A stretch of 41,634 nt of DNA from Prosthecobacter debontii (GCA_945869675.1 CAMBPS010000025.1:1-41634); one strand, 5' to 3'; numbered from the stretch's first letter, positions 16,738-25,666 are shown. Notes: a model not told the origin generated them from the sequence alone. Made by a program: numbers and translations.

Positions 16738-17068
16738 CTGTGGTTACGAACTCCACCCTGATGTCGAGTCAGTCGATTTGGAGGACATTGCTTCATACAT
16801 CGCCCAAGAAAACCCTGTCGCTGCAGATCAGGTAACGAAAGCGATCATCGAGACATTTGACCTTCTCGCCAAGCGCGCTCGGATGGGCACAGAATACCAT
16901 CCCATCCGTCGAGTCCTTCGCGGCATCCGCATGTTCACCGTCACTGACTACCCGAACTACCTCATCTACTATCGCCCATTGCCGGAGGCTGCAGGTGTCC
17001 GTATCCTTTATTTCCTGCATGCTGCTCGTGACAGTGCTACTTTCGTTCAAGATCACCAACGTCAGTGA
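16730..17068 (+). CDS. RelE/ParE-family toxin
   Basis: The 112-residue protein shows the ParE fold: YELHPDVESVDLEDIASYIA (helical hairpin), a helix ending LAKRARMGTEYH, then the strands RRVLRGIRMFTVTDYPNYLI and YRPLPEAAGVRILYFLHAARD. ParE toxins block DNA gyrase; RelE toxins cut mRNA on the ribosome. The absence of the RelE catalytic set is not decisive, but the R-x-F...N-Y-L-I-Y-Y-R pattern and the H-A-A-R-D ending favour ParE. It overlaps the antitoxin by 8 bp. It resembles the second toxin at 20.3 kb in its [D/E][Y/F]PNYL[I/V][Y/F]YR core and HGARD/HAARD ending. Whether it is active is not known. Confidence 0.85.
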   Translation: MHNCGYELHPDVESVDLEDIASYIAQENPVAADQVTKAIIETFDLLAKRARMGTEYHPIRRVLRGIRMFTVTDYPNYLIYYRPLPEAAGVRILYFLHAARDSATFVQDHQRQ

Positions 17069-17083
17069 CTCAATTCATCCTAT

Positions 17084-17431
17084 ATGTCCACACCCCGATT
17101 CGCCGTCGCCCAGCTTGATGAAATCACCCCTGTTCCTTGTCCTTGTGGGCAGGCAAGACGTGCTTTTAATGAGCCATGGAACACACTCGCCACCGTGCAT
17201 CTCACGGACATTCATGCAGATAGTAAAGCCCATTATCACCAGAAGATGACGGAGATTTACATTGTCTTAGAGGGCGAAGGTTACCTCGAAGCCGATGGCG
17301 AGCGAATTCCTCTGAAACCTATGACCTCGGTCATGATCCGCCCAGGCTGTGTGCACCGTGCTGTTGGGAATCTCAAGATCATCAATGTCCCCATGCCACC
17401 TTTTGACCCTGCGGATGAGTTTGAGGTGTAA
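17084..17431 (+). CDS. single-domain cupin protein
   Basis: A 115-residue beta-barrel protein with the cupin motif 1 H-x-H-x(3)-E-x(6)-G: H51 and H53 in KAHYHQKMTEIYIVLEGEG, with the following glutamate, and motif 2 PGCVHRAVG near 86-94. These residues bind a metal ion. Cupins of this size act as isomerases, dioxygenases or small-molecule sensors, and the substrate is not readable here. The gene starts 15 bp after the toxin and is followed by a DUF2007 gene after 6 bp, so the two downstream genes probably share a transcript. ATG 17084 is immediately followed by MSTPRFAVAQLDEIT. Confidence 0.85.
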   Translation: MSTPRFAVAQLDEITPVPCPCGQARRAFNEPWNTLATVHLTDIHADSKAHYHQKMTEIYIVLEGEGYLEADGERIPLKPMTSVMIRPGCVHRAVGNLKIINVPMPPFDPADEFEV

Positions 17432-17437
17432 CGCATC

Positions 17438-17770
17438 ATGAAAGAACTTTATACCAGCACGGATTCCAGCCGCATCGGACTTTGTCAGTCGGTTCTGGAG
17501 TGTGCCGGGATTGCGTCTTTTGTCCAAAATGAGAGCTCACCTTGGCTGGGCAATATGATGTCGCCAGCGGTGCAGCCGACGCTTTGTCTGATGGATGATA
17601 GTCGCTATGAGGAGGCGGTTGAACTTTTGAAGCCCTATCAAGAAAGCTCAGGGATCGAATCGATGGAGTGGACCTGCACAAAGTGTGGTGAAAGTAATCC
17701 AGCGAGCTTTGACGTCTGTTGGCATTGCGAGGCAGAGAAGCCTGAAAACTTAAGGGCTTTGGACTCCTAG
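17438..17770 (+). CDS. DUF2007 protein with C-terminal zinc ribbon
   Basis: This 110-residue protein joins two short domains. Residues 1-68 match DUF2007, a putative signal-transducing alpha/beta fold: KELYTSTDSSRIGLCQSVLE, then the strand APTLCLMDDSRYEEA-like segment near 48-60 and VELLKPY. Residues 76-100 form a Cys4 zinc ribbon or RanBP2-type finger, WTCTKCGESNPASFDVCWHC, with the pattern C-x2-C-x10-C-x2-C. DUF2007 members are widespread but have no proven role. It lies 6 bp after the cupin gene and about 20 bp ahead of uvrB. Confidence 0.82.
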   Translation: MKELYTSTDSSRIGLCQSVLECAGIASFVQNESSPWLGNMMSPAVQPTLCLMDDSRYEEAVELLKPYQESSGIESMEWTCTKCGESNPASFDVCWHCEAEKPENLRALDS

Positions 17771-17790
17771 GGATCGTATTGTCTTCCTGC

Positions 17791-19995
17791 ATGTCACCCT
17801 TCCAACTCAATACCGAATACGCGCCCGCAGGTGATCAGGCGCAGGCAATCGAGAAACTGGTGAAATCCATCCGTGCGGGAAATCGGCACCAGACATTGCT
17901 TGGCGTCACAGGTTCGGGGAAGACCTTTACGATGGCCAACATCATCGCGCAGATTGGTAAACCCGCGCTGGTGTTTTCTCATAACAAGACGCTCGCGGCT
18001 CAGCTCTATTCGGAGTTTAAAAATTTCTTTCCCAACAATGCGGTGGAGTATTTCGTGAGCTATTTCGATTACTACCAGCCTGAGGCGTACATCGCGCGCA
18101 CCGACACCTACATTGAAAAGGATTCTGCGGTCAATGATGAGATCGAGCGCTTGCGCCTCTCCAGTATGGGCGGGCTGATCACTCGTAAGGACGTGATCGT
18201 AATCGCCAGTGTCTCTTGCATTTACGGTTTGGGTTCGCCTGAGGATTATGAGGGCATGATGCTGCCGCTGCATGTCAGTCAGCAAATGTCACGTGAGACA
18301 CTGCTCACGCGTCTGGTGGATATGCTGTATGAGCGCAATGATGTGCAGCTCAAGCGCGGCACCTTTCGTGCGCGTGGAGACGTGGTGGAGGTTGTGCCTG
18401 CTTATCTAGACGATGAGGCCATTCGCATCGAGTTTTTTGGCGATGAGATTGATCGCATCAGCGCGGTGGATGTGCTCACTGGAACGGTCACCTTGAAGAT
18501 GCCTGGTTATACGATCTTTCCGGCTAAACAGTTCGTGACGCCTGGAGATAAGCTGAAGAAAGCCATCGTCAAAATTCGGGAAGAGATGACCGAGCGTGTG
18601 GCTTGGTTTGAACAAGAAGGCAAATTACTGGAAGCGCAACGTCTGCGGATGCGCACAGAGCACGACATCGAGATGATGCAGGAGATGGGTTTTTGTCAGG
18701 GGATTGAAAATTACAGTCGCCATCTTACCGGCCGTGAGCCTGGGGCCACGCCCGGAACATTGTTAGATTTCTTCCCCGACGACTTTCTTTGTCTCGTTGA
18801 TGAAAGTCATGCCACCATTCCACAGATCGGCGGTATGTATGAAGGAGATAAGTCACGCAAGACTGTGCTCGTTGACCATGGCTTCCGATTGCCCAGCGCG
18901 CTGGATAATCGTCCGCTGAAGTTCCCTGAGTTCATGGAGGCAGTCGGCCAGATGGTTTACGTCAGTGCCACACCCGCACGTTTTGAGATCGAGAATAGCG
19001 TCGTGGGAAATGCCGGATACATTCCGCATCAGAGAGAGCGTATCGGTGATCAGGAAGGTGTGCCCGCTGCGCTGCCGGGAATCGCTGTGCGTGTGAGTGG
19101 CAGTTCGCAATCAGTCGATAAATTTGATGTCACCGGCAAAGGCAAGCCCCTGGTGGTCGAGCAGATCATTCGCCCAACCGGACTGCTGGATCCCATCATC
19201 ACCATCAAGCCTCTCAAAGGTCAGATTGATGAAACCATGGAGCTGTGCCGACAGCGTATCGAACGAGGAGAACGCGTGCTCGTTACGACTCTGACAAAGC
19301 GCACCGCAGAAGATCTAACCGATTACCTGCGCAATCTGGATTTTAAAGTCCGCTATCTGCATAGTGATATCGATGCCATTGAACGTGTGGAAATTCTTCG
19401 CAGTCTGCGCAAAGGTGATTGTGATGTGCTCATCGGCATCAACCTCCTTCGTGAGGGGCTAGATCTGCCGGAAGTCAGCCTTGTTTGCATTCTCGATGCC
19501 GATAAGGAAGGCTTCCTGCGTAGCGAAACATCTCTCATCCAGACTGCTGGTCGTGCCGCACGTCACGTCGCTGGTGAGGTTGTTCTCTTTGCCGATTTAG
19601 AAACGAAAAGCATCAAAGCGTTACTTAGCATTAGCAATTATCGCCGTCAGGTGCAATTGGATCATAACACCAAGCATGGCATCACTCCGAAGACCATTCG
19701 GCGGGCTGTGCAGGAGTCGCTGAACTCACTGAGTAAAGCGCGTGAACTTGAAGAAAATGTCCTTCGTGAAGGTGGCGGCGGCGACTTCATCGTTACGGAT
19801 GTCATCCGTGAGCTTGAGGGCGAAATGGCCGAAGCGGCAACAAAGCTCGAGTTTGAGCGCGCTGCACTTCTTCGGGATCAGATTCGTGAATTGAAGAAGC
19901 AAGCAGGGTTAAATCCCGATGATGGCGGCGTCTTGCCCTCACCGAAAAAAGTGATCTACGGCAAGCCCAAACGCGGTGGCCGAAAAGGCAAATGA
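17791..19995 (+). CDS. uvrB: excinuclease ABC subunit B
   Basis: UvrB is the damage-verifying helicase-like subunit of nucleotide excision repair; it receives the lesion from UvrA and recruits UvrC. The 734-residue chain is slightly longer than the common 670. Walker A GVTGSGKT is at 38-45, the beta-hairpin YFDYYQPEAY is at 91-100, and DESHATIPQIGGMY carries the Walker B region. VLIGINLLREGLDLPEVSLV and QTAGRAARH are helicase motifs V and VI. The UVR coiled coil (KLEFERAALLRDQI) is near 685-698, after which a basic Lys/Arg/Gly tail of about 30 residues ends in KRGGRKGK. An in-frame TTG at 17779 precedes the chosen ATG, which opens the standard FQLNTEYAPAGDQ. Confidence 0.97.
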   Translation: MSPFQLNTEYAPAGDQAQAIEKLVKSIRAGNRHQTLLGVTGSGKTFTMANIIAQIGKPALVFSHNKTLAAQLYSEFKNFFPNNAVEYFVSYFDYYQPEAYIARTDTYIEKDSAVNDEIERLRLSSMGGLITRKDVIVIASVSCIYGLGSPEDYEGMMLPLHVSQQMSRETLLTRLVDMLYERNDVQLKRGTFRARGDVVEVVPAYLDDEAIRIEFFGDEIDRISAVDVLTGTVTLKMPGYTIFPAKQFVTPGDKLKKAIVKIREEMTERVAWFEQEGKLLEAQRLRMRTEHDIEMMQEMGFCQGIENYSRHLTGREPGATPGTLLDFFPDDFLCLVDESHATIPQIGGMYEGDKSRKTVLVDHGFRLPSALDNRPLKFPEFMEAVGQMVYVSATPARFEIENSVVGNAGYIPHQRERIGDQEGVPAALPGIAVRVSGSSQSVDKFDVTGKGKPLVVEQIIRPTGLLDPIITIKPLKGQIDETMELCRQRIERGERVLVTTLTKRTAEDLTDYLRNLDFKVRYLHSDIDAIERVEILRSLRKGDCDVLIGINLLREGLDLPEVSLVCILDADKEGFLRSETSLIQTAGRAARHVAGEVVLFADLETKSIKALLSISNYRRQVQLDHNTKHGITPKTIRRAVQESLNSLSKARELEENVLREGGGGDFIVTDVIRELEGEMAEAATKLEFERAALLRDQIRELKKQAGLNPDDGGVLPSPKKVIYGKPKRGGRKGK

Positions 19996-20250
19996 TCAGC
20001 GTTTTCCTCGCCACCACCAGGTGATGAAATGCCCTAGCCCACTGAATTTAAACTGTGGGTCCACCCAACGCTCGATCACATAAAACGCAAAGTAGTAGGC
20101 TCGGCTAAAGCCCCAAACACAAAGCACCAATAGCCCCGCTCTGCGCCAGCTCCAGTCTTCCATCAAAAGCAGCGCCGCTGACACCACGCCGATCAGCAAA
20201 AACAGCCAGCCTTTCAGCCACATGGAATTGGTGGATTGAAGGTCGCGCAT
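19996..20250 (-). CDS. small two-helix membrane protein
   Basis: An 84-residue protein with two hydrophobic helices, at about residues 11-30 (LKGWLFLLIGVVSAALLLM) and 36-58. A basic-aromatic ending follows, RWVDPQFKFSGLGHFITWWW. The pattern suggests a small inner-membrane protein; I recall similar uncharacterised proteins in Verrucomicrobia and Planctomycetes with the same YxAxYVIERxVDPxFxFSG-like block, but cannot confirm it here. Its stop codon lies immediately against the uvrB stop, with no spacer between the two genes. Function unknown. Confidence 0.62.
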   Translation of the reverse strand: MRDLQSTNSMWLKGWLFLLIGVVSAALLLMEDWSWRRAGLLVLCVWGFSRAYYFAFYVIERWVDPQFKFSGLGHFITWWWRGKR

Positions 20251-20254
20251 GGCC

Positions 20255-20551
20255 TTAGTTGAACAGCGAAGCTAAATCTCTTGCACCATGAACAATGCGC
20301 ACAATTTCGACTTGTTTGTTTTTCTCCCGATAAAACACTAGGTAATTTGGAAACTCTGTAATCACCCACAGTCTCAAGTGGCGTAATCGAGGCTTCATTT
20401 GTCCTAGTTCAGGCTCTTTGGCCAGTAGTGCAATATTTGCCTCAAATGAACAAATGATGCGGTTAGCAGCTTCTGGATTATCCAAGGCGATAAAATGATA
20501 GATATCACTCATGTCTTGAAGCGCTTCTGGAGAGATGATCGCCTCGCTCAT
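20255..20551 (-). CDS. RelE/ParE-family toxin, second module
   Basis: A 98-residue ParE-like toxin (MSEAIISPEALQDMSDIYHF). The helical hairpin is followed by LAKEPELGQMKP and the strand core LRLWVITEFPNYLVFYRE, ending VRIVHGARDLASLF. It lies directly behind its antitoxin: the antitoxin stop TGA is read in TGAATGATG, so the toxin ATG follows at once (ATG at 20554 or 20551). Related to the toxin at 16.7 kb but not a copy of it. It is likely to be a gyrase-targeting toxin or a decayed member; nothing in the sequence shows a break. The neighbourhood has lower GC than uvrB, which fits acquisition by transfer. Confidence 0.87.
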   Translation of the reverse strand: MSEAIISPEALQDMSDIYHFIALDNPEAANRIICSFEANIALLAKEPELGQMKPRLRHLRLWVITEFPNYLVFYREKNKQVEIVRIVHGARDLASLFN

Positions 20552-20554
20552 CAT

Positions 20555-20812
20555 TCAATGGCGCTGTGACCTTATCATATGAAAGGCTTGTGACGCTGGA
20601 ATGCCATGACCAGCATCCAGTGAAGATAGGCCTGTATCGAGTTTGTTTAACAACTCATTTTCGTTAGAGACTGAAAACGATTTTCTAAGTTGCTTTTGTT
20701 TGGCTAATAACACCAATCCTTCTTCGATGGCTGCATCAACGCTTGTAAACAATCCATCGCGAATTCCATGATTTAGAAAACTAAGCATGGCAGAATTAAT
20801 TTCAACATTCAT
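20555..20812 (-). CDS. ParD-like antitoxin, second module
   Basis: An 85-residue protein starting MNVEINSAMLSFLNHGIRDG, with VDAAIEEGLVLLA following: this is the ribbon-helix-helix opening of ParD-type antitoxins. The C-terminal LNKLDTGLSSLDAGHGIPA resembles the toxin-binding helix L-x-x-x-I/L-x-x-G-x-x-x-L-x-x-G-x-G-I-P of this family. An earlier ATG at 20839 would add nine residues without a DNA-binding strand, so I choose 20812. It immediately precedes the toxin gene. An AT-rich codon choice (GAATTC/AATTTCAAC patterns) contrasts with neighbouring genes. Confidence 0.8.
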   Translation of the reverse strand: MNVEINSAMLSFLNHGIRDGLFTSVDAAIEEGLVLLAKQKQLRKSFSVSNENELLNKLDTGLSSLDAGHGIPASQAFHMIRSQRH

Positions 20813-20853
20813 GAGGCATTGATGACCTAAAACAACCATCCTGCAAGCCCGAG

Positions 20854-23800
20854 CTATTGTCGTGTCAACCGCACATAATCCAGCCCCACCATGTTTCCAG
20901 GCGAGGCCGCAGGGTTCGGGGATTCAAGGGTGAAGATAAGCGCGTGGTCTCCGCTCGTAAGATCGTGTGTGCCCCAATCTTGTTCACTGGTGAGAATGAC
21001 TTTGCCGGCGTTGTAGCCATCAAACGTGGAGGTGATGGGTTTGCCATCCAATGTGATGCTCACCACACCATAGTCATGAGCCATGGTGAGCACGGCGTGC
21101 AGAGTGTATTTGCCAGTTTCTTGAATCGAAAGTGCCAAAGTGAGCTTGTCCCCAGGCTTACCGCCTGTCCACCAGAGTTGTGCACCGCCGCTCCATTGAT
21201 TGCCAAAGCCATTCATGCCTTGCTTGCGCGTCTTGCCAGATGTGATCCCCATGATTTTTAATGCCTCGGCTTCTAGGGTTCCAGGTAATGCTGGGAGGCT
21301 TGTTCTTTGGCCTTCTGGTCGGGCTGAAGCTTGGTTCATGCCTCCGCTCTGGAGATATTTTACCAGATACACCACCATTTCAGGTGGCAGGGCGTCAAAG
21401 AGTCCTTCAGGCATGGTGCTCAGTTTTGACACTTCTCGTTTGGCGATGTCTGCTACCGGAAGAGTAAACTCCACCCCGCCCATCATGGCGATCTTCACAG
21501 CGGCAGTGTTTTCATCTTTGATGATACCGCTCATCACACGTCCATCCTTCATGGTGAAAACATTGAGCTGGTAAGCTTTGCCGATGACCGCATTTGGATC
21601 GAGCACGTTTTCCAGCAGGTAGTTCAAATCGGCGCGATTGCTGCCAGTGATGTCGGGGCCGACGTTCTGACCCTCCCCAAAAAGCTTGTGACAAGCTCCG
21701 CAAGTGGCCATGAAGATGGATTTCCCCGTTACTGCATTGCCTTTGGCTAAGGCTGCAGGTGTGAGCAGGTCGCGGTATTTCTTCACTCTTTCTGTCATTC
21801 CTGCCTTTGGCGCATTGACATCGCCCCAGGCACTTTTGATGAGTGCGTTGATCTCTGGTTCGTTAAAGGCAGACAACTGGCGAATCAGGAACGGGGAAAG
21901 ACTCGTCGCTGGAATGGTCTTGGCTTGCACGGCTTTGAGCAGTGCTTTAGCGCCCTCCTTAGTCGAGGCAAGGGTGTTGATAGCGTCGGGGAGTTCGCTG
22001 GTTGTGAGCTTGGGCAATGCCGCACTGAGGATGCTCGGCGTTTCCGTATTTTTGAGTAAGGCGAGCGCTTGAATCGCTTTTCGACGCAATGAGGCAGGGG
22101 CGTTTTGGTTGAGGATCTCCTGCAAAATTCCTGCCGTGGCAGCATCATTGGCTTGGAGCAGGATGGCGAGCGCTTGCTCGCGCTCGATGACTGGGCCGTC
22201 GGAGGAAAGGCGAGCGCGATAGCTATGAAGCGCGCTTTCTATGCCCATGTGCGCTTCGAGTTCGCGCAGAGTAGATGCGACTTTAGGCGCATTCACAGAG
22301 GTTCCAGATTCGGCTAAAGCCGAAACTACTTTTTGTCGCAGCGTCGGCCAATCGGCGGGCTGGGAAAGTGTATGGCCTGCCCTTGCTGCTTGGACTAAGG
22401 CCTGAAGCAGGTTTTCGCGAAGTTCCGCATCTCCCGTCTCCGCCGCAAGCTTCAGTAAGTTTGCGCGGCCTGCCTCATCTGATGAAAGGCGGCGATAGAT
22501 GAATCCGGTGACCTTGGGGATTTTCGACACCTTCGCGAGCTGCATGCCATCCGCTGGATCAGCTGCCACGAGGGGTTCGATGCCATACCAGATGAGCAGC
22601 GGGATCATCGGATCTTCTGCGTCTTCGCTGTGGGCAAGGAGGGCTGTGGCAAGCGAAGCGCGATATTTTTCAGGCCACTTTACAAGCATTGATGCCACTT
22701 CTCTTCGAACGATTGGACTTGTCTCTTTGGAAACTTGAGCTGCAAAATTTTCGAGCCCGAGGCTATCAGGTTCATAAACTTGCAGCCAGAACGGAATTCC
22801 TGCCCTTATCCCAGCGGCACGTCCAAGATCGCTTTCCCAGTTGTTGTAGAATTCTCCGAAATGGCGAGGCGGGTAGCCTAGCGAGCTGTTAAGCCAAATG
22901 AGCTTCAACTCGCGCCCTACATGTCCATTTTGCTGAGCCTCTTCTGCCCAATGACCAAGCTTTTGATGGATTTGTGACCACTTCCCTTCAGGGGAGATAA
23001 TGTCCCGCTCTTCGTTTCGCTCCATCAGCACCCGCCGCGCCATCCGCGATTCCCACTCGTTTTCGGTCTGCACCGCAAGTTTGACGAGTGACTCATCGCT
23101 TTCCTTGGCGAGATCCCCCTTCCACGGTTTCCAGCCGACGTAGCTGATGCGGTAAATTCGCCCATTACTCCGATCCCAGTTCTCCACGGCGTTGCTGCCT
23201 CGGTGGCAGATTTGCTGATCACTCCAGTCACTGACATACAAGGCACCATCTGGGCCCACTTTCTGGGTGACGGGGATAAAGTGCATGTCGTTTGAGCGCA
23301 GGAAATCGGCGGCATGTTTGCCAATGTAACTGCTGCCTTTTGGGTCAGTGTAGTTGGCCACGAGGCGATGGCCATGCAGGTTGCCGAAAAGGAGTTGATT
23401 GCGATACGTCGGCGGAAACAGGCTGCTCTGATAAATGGCGAGTCCGCAGTGTGCATGACCACCGCCAAGGGCGTTCGTATCGTTGTTCATCACTCCCGCG
23501 CCAGTGGTTTTGTCGAAGCTGACATCGGGCCGCGGATTGCCGGCATAATGGGCGTGGTCGGCGATGGTCTTGATATCCTCGTAGGTGTGCGGATTGAAGT
23601 GTTGCCCGGCCTGCCGCTGATACCGACCTCCGGGGACGATGTGGTAGAGATGCGGAATAACACACGCAGTGACGAACCACTCGCCATGCTGGTCGTAATC
23701 TAGCCCCCACGGGTTGCTGGTGCCCTCGGCGAAGATTTCAAACTCATGCCGCAGGGGATGGTAACGCCACACTCCAGCATTGATGGGAATGCGTTTGTCC

Positions 23801-25602
23801 TCCGGCGTGCCGGGTTTGCCGACCTTGCTGTGCGTGAAGACCCCATGGCAGCCGTACAGCCAGCCGTCTGGGCCCCAAATAAAGCTGTTGAGCGTTTCGT
23901 GAGTGTCTTGGCTGCCCCAGCCATCCAGCAGGGCGTAGGCGGTGAAGTTGAGGCCGGGGACTTTTGGACGCTGATCGGTCTGGTCAGATGGATCAGGCTG
24001 ATCATTTCGATCTTTGTCTGGAATAAACATCAAATACGGTGCAGCCCCCACCCAAACACCGCCAAAGCCAAGCTCAATGCCGCTAACGAGGTTGAGTCCT
24101 TCACAGAAAATTTTGATCGTCTCAAAGCTGCCATTACCGTCTTTGTCTTCCAGGATTTTGATGCGATCCTGGCCTTTCCCCATTTCGCGAGGCTTCGGGT
24201 AGCTGTTTCCTTCCACAACCCAGATGCGCCCGCGCTCATCAAAGGTAAAGGCGATCGGCTGCACAAGGTCGGGTTCGGCAGCAATCAGCTCAGCCTTGAA
24301 GCCGCCAGGAAGCTGCATGGTTTTCAGCGCATCAGCAGGGGACTGGCCTTTGGCATAATTCGTCTGCGGTTTCAAAGCAGGTCCATAGAGCTTCTTTGGT
24401 GTGAGGTCAGTGACACTCTTTTGACGTTCCTGTGTGAAAATGAATACACCGGCTTTATTGCCAACGACGATGTCAGGTAGCAAATCGCCATTCACATCAC
24501 CGACCTGCACATCGACGCCGACACCACTTTCGGCATCGACGAGGTGCGGGATAAAATCGACGCCGCCTTTGCCATCGCGTTTGGTTTGATACCAGTAGAT
24601 CACGCGATGGCCGTGCTCGTCCGGATCGTGACCGTTGTGCGCCCAGTAACGCTTGCCGGTAACAATGTCCTTCACGCCATCACCGTCGATGTCAGCGAGG
24701 GATGCAGCGTGCGGCTGTGAGAAGACGATGCCGTAATCGTTGTCCTGCGGCTGTTCACTGGCAAGCATGACACGTTCCCATGTTGGTTTGTTAGGTGCGG
24801 GCTTGTTTTGTAGAAACACCGCCACGCCGTAGCGATGGGCTGAGAGACTGGTGAAGATATCGTTGGTGCCATTGCCATCAAAGTCATAGGCGAACATCTG
24901 CGCGCCGCCCCCGACGCCTGCAGCGAAGTTATGCTGCGTAAAGTTCATGGTTTCTGGTTCATTGTCCTTGGTTGGATTTTCCCACCAACGCCGCGCTTCC
25001 AAGAGATCCATCTTCCCATCTCGATTGACGTCACCGACACCGAGACCATGGGTGAATTTGGCGACCTTCAAATCTTCTGTGATGGCGATAAAGAGCCATT
25101 TCTCGGTCGGATGATCCCAGTTCGGGGCAAACCAACCGAACCTGCCACCTGTGCTGCACACGATCTCCGGTTTGCCATCGCCTGTGATGTCGGTAAACAC
25201 GGGCGATTCGTTGTCCACCACGTCGGCGACGATGTTCATGGGCCACGGTTTGTCGTCGTGCGTGCCGGGGTTCAGGTAAAGACGCGCTTCTTTGCCCGGG
25301 AAGCCGAGGATGAGGATGTCGTTTTTTTGATCGGCATTGAAGTCGTGGATGTAGGCAAAGAAGTTGTCGGAGTAGCCATGGATGCTGAAGATCTTCGGCT
25401 CGTAGTAAGCGTGCTTCGTTTCAAATGTGGGGCCTTCCCACCAGAATGGACCGGAGACCACATCGGTCTTGCCGTCGCCATTGATGTCGCCGATGGCGGC
25501 ACCTTCGGAATAAAAGTCACCGTGAAGCTGCTGGCGTTTCCATGTGATCTCTGTGGCAGCCTGTAAACTAGAGAACGCAAGAAGGGTGAGAAGAAATTTC
25601 AT
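20854..25602 (-). CDS. secreted PVC fusion protein: FG-GAP propeller, membrane-bound dehydrogenase domain, HEAT-like repeats, CxxCH heme domain, C-terminal beta domain
   Basis: A 1582-residue exported protein. A signal peptide covers about 1-16. Residues 20-410 hold seven FG-GAP/VCBS calcium-binding repeats with motifs such as DINGDGKTDVV, DFNADQKNDI, DITGDGKPEI, DVNRDGKMDL, DFDGNGTNDI, DIDGDGVKDI and DVNGDLLPDI, which suit a seven-bladed propeller. Residues about 427-870 match the PVC membrane-bound dehydrogenase domain (GFKAELIAAEPDLVQPIAF, FDERGRIWVVEGNSYP), a six-bladed soluble-quinoprotein-like propeller. Residues about 880-1280 are helical HEAT-like repeats. CGACHKLFGEGQNVGPDITG at 1301-1320 is the c-type heme site, typical of the PVC heme-binding domain. 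The last 150 residues form a beta-sandwich resembling a carbohydrate-binding module (GYNAG...). A role in oxidising or binding extracellular polysaccharide with electron transfer is inferred. Confidence 0.88.
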   Translation of the reverse strand: MKFLLTLLAFSSLQAATEITWKRQQLHGDFYSEGAAIGDINGDGKTDVVSGPFWWEGPTFETKHAYYEPKIFSIHGYSDNFFAYIHDFNADQKNDILILGFPGKEARLYLNPGTHDDKPWPMNIVADVVDNESPVFTDITGDGKPEIVCSTGGRFGWFAPNWDHPTEKWLFIAITEDLKVAKFTHGLGVGDVNRDGKMDLLEARRWWENPTKDNEPETMNFTQHNFAAGVGGGAQMFAYDFDGNGTNDIFTSLSAHRYGVAVFLQNKPAPNKPTWERVMLASEQPQDNDYGIVFSQPHAASLADIDGDGVKDIVTGKRYWAHNGHDPDEHGHRVIYWYQTKRDGKGGVDFIPHLVDAESGVGVDVQVGDVNGDLLPDIVVGNKAGVFIFTQERQKSVTDLTPKKLYGPALKPQTNYAKGQSPADALKTMQLPGGFKAELIAAEPDLVQPIAFTFDERGRIWVVEGNSYPKPREMGKGQDRIKILEDKDGNGSFETIKIFCEGLNLVSGIELGFGGVWVGAAPYLMFIPDKDRNDQPDPSDQTDQRPKVPGLNFTAYALLDGWGSQDTHETLNSFIWGPDGWLYGCHGVFTHSKVGKPGTPEDKRIPINAGVWRYHPLRHEFEIFAEGTSNPWGLDYDQHGEWFVTACVIPHLYHIVPGGRYQRQAGQHFNPHTYEDIKTIADHAHYAGNPRPDVSFDKTTGAGVMNNDTNALGGGHAHCGLAIYQSSLFPPTYRNQLLFGNLHGHRLVANYTDPKGSSYIGKHAADFLRSNDMHFIPVTQKVGPDGALYVSDWSDQQICHRGSNAVENWDRSNGRIYRISYVGWKPWKGDLAKESDESLVKLAVQTENEWESRMARRVLMERNEERDIISPEGKWSQIHQKLGHWAEEAQQNGHVGRELKLIWLNSSLGYPPRHFGEFYNNWESDLGRAAGIRAGIPFWLQVYEPDSLGLENFAAQVSKETSPIVRREVASMLVKWPEKYRASLATALLAHSEDAEDPMIPLLIWYGIEPLVAADPADGMQLAKVSKIPKVTGFIYRRLSSDEAGRANLLKLAAETGDAELRENLLQALVQAARAGHTLSQPADWPTLRQKVVSALAESGTSVNAPKVASTLRELEAHMGIESALHSYRARLSSDGPVIEREQALAILLQANDAATAGILQEILNQNAPASLRRKAIQALALLKNTETPSILSAALPKLTTSELPDAINTLASTKEGAKALLKAVQAKTIPATSLSPFLIRQLSAFNEPEINALIKSAWGDVNAPKAGMTERVKKYRDLLTPAALAKGNAVTGKSIFMATCGACHKLFGEGQNVGPDITGSNRADLNYLLENVLDPNAVIGKAYQLNVFTMKDGRVMSGIIKDENTAAVKIAMMGGVEFTLPVADIAKREVSKLSTMPEGLFDALPPEMVVYLVKYLQSGGMNQASARPEGQRTSLPALPGTLEAEALKIMGITSGKTRKQGMNGFGNQWSGGAQLWWTGGKPGDKLTLALSIQETGKYTLHAVLTMAHDYGVVSITLDGKPITSTFDGYNAGKVILTSEQDWGTHDLTSGDHALIFTLESPNPAASPGNMVGLDYVRLTRQ

Positions 25603-25666
25603 GATGGCTCGAAACCAACGCTAACAGATAAAGGACTTATCAGACAAGGATTGGTTTGAATCAGAC

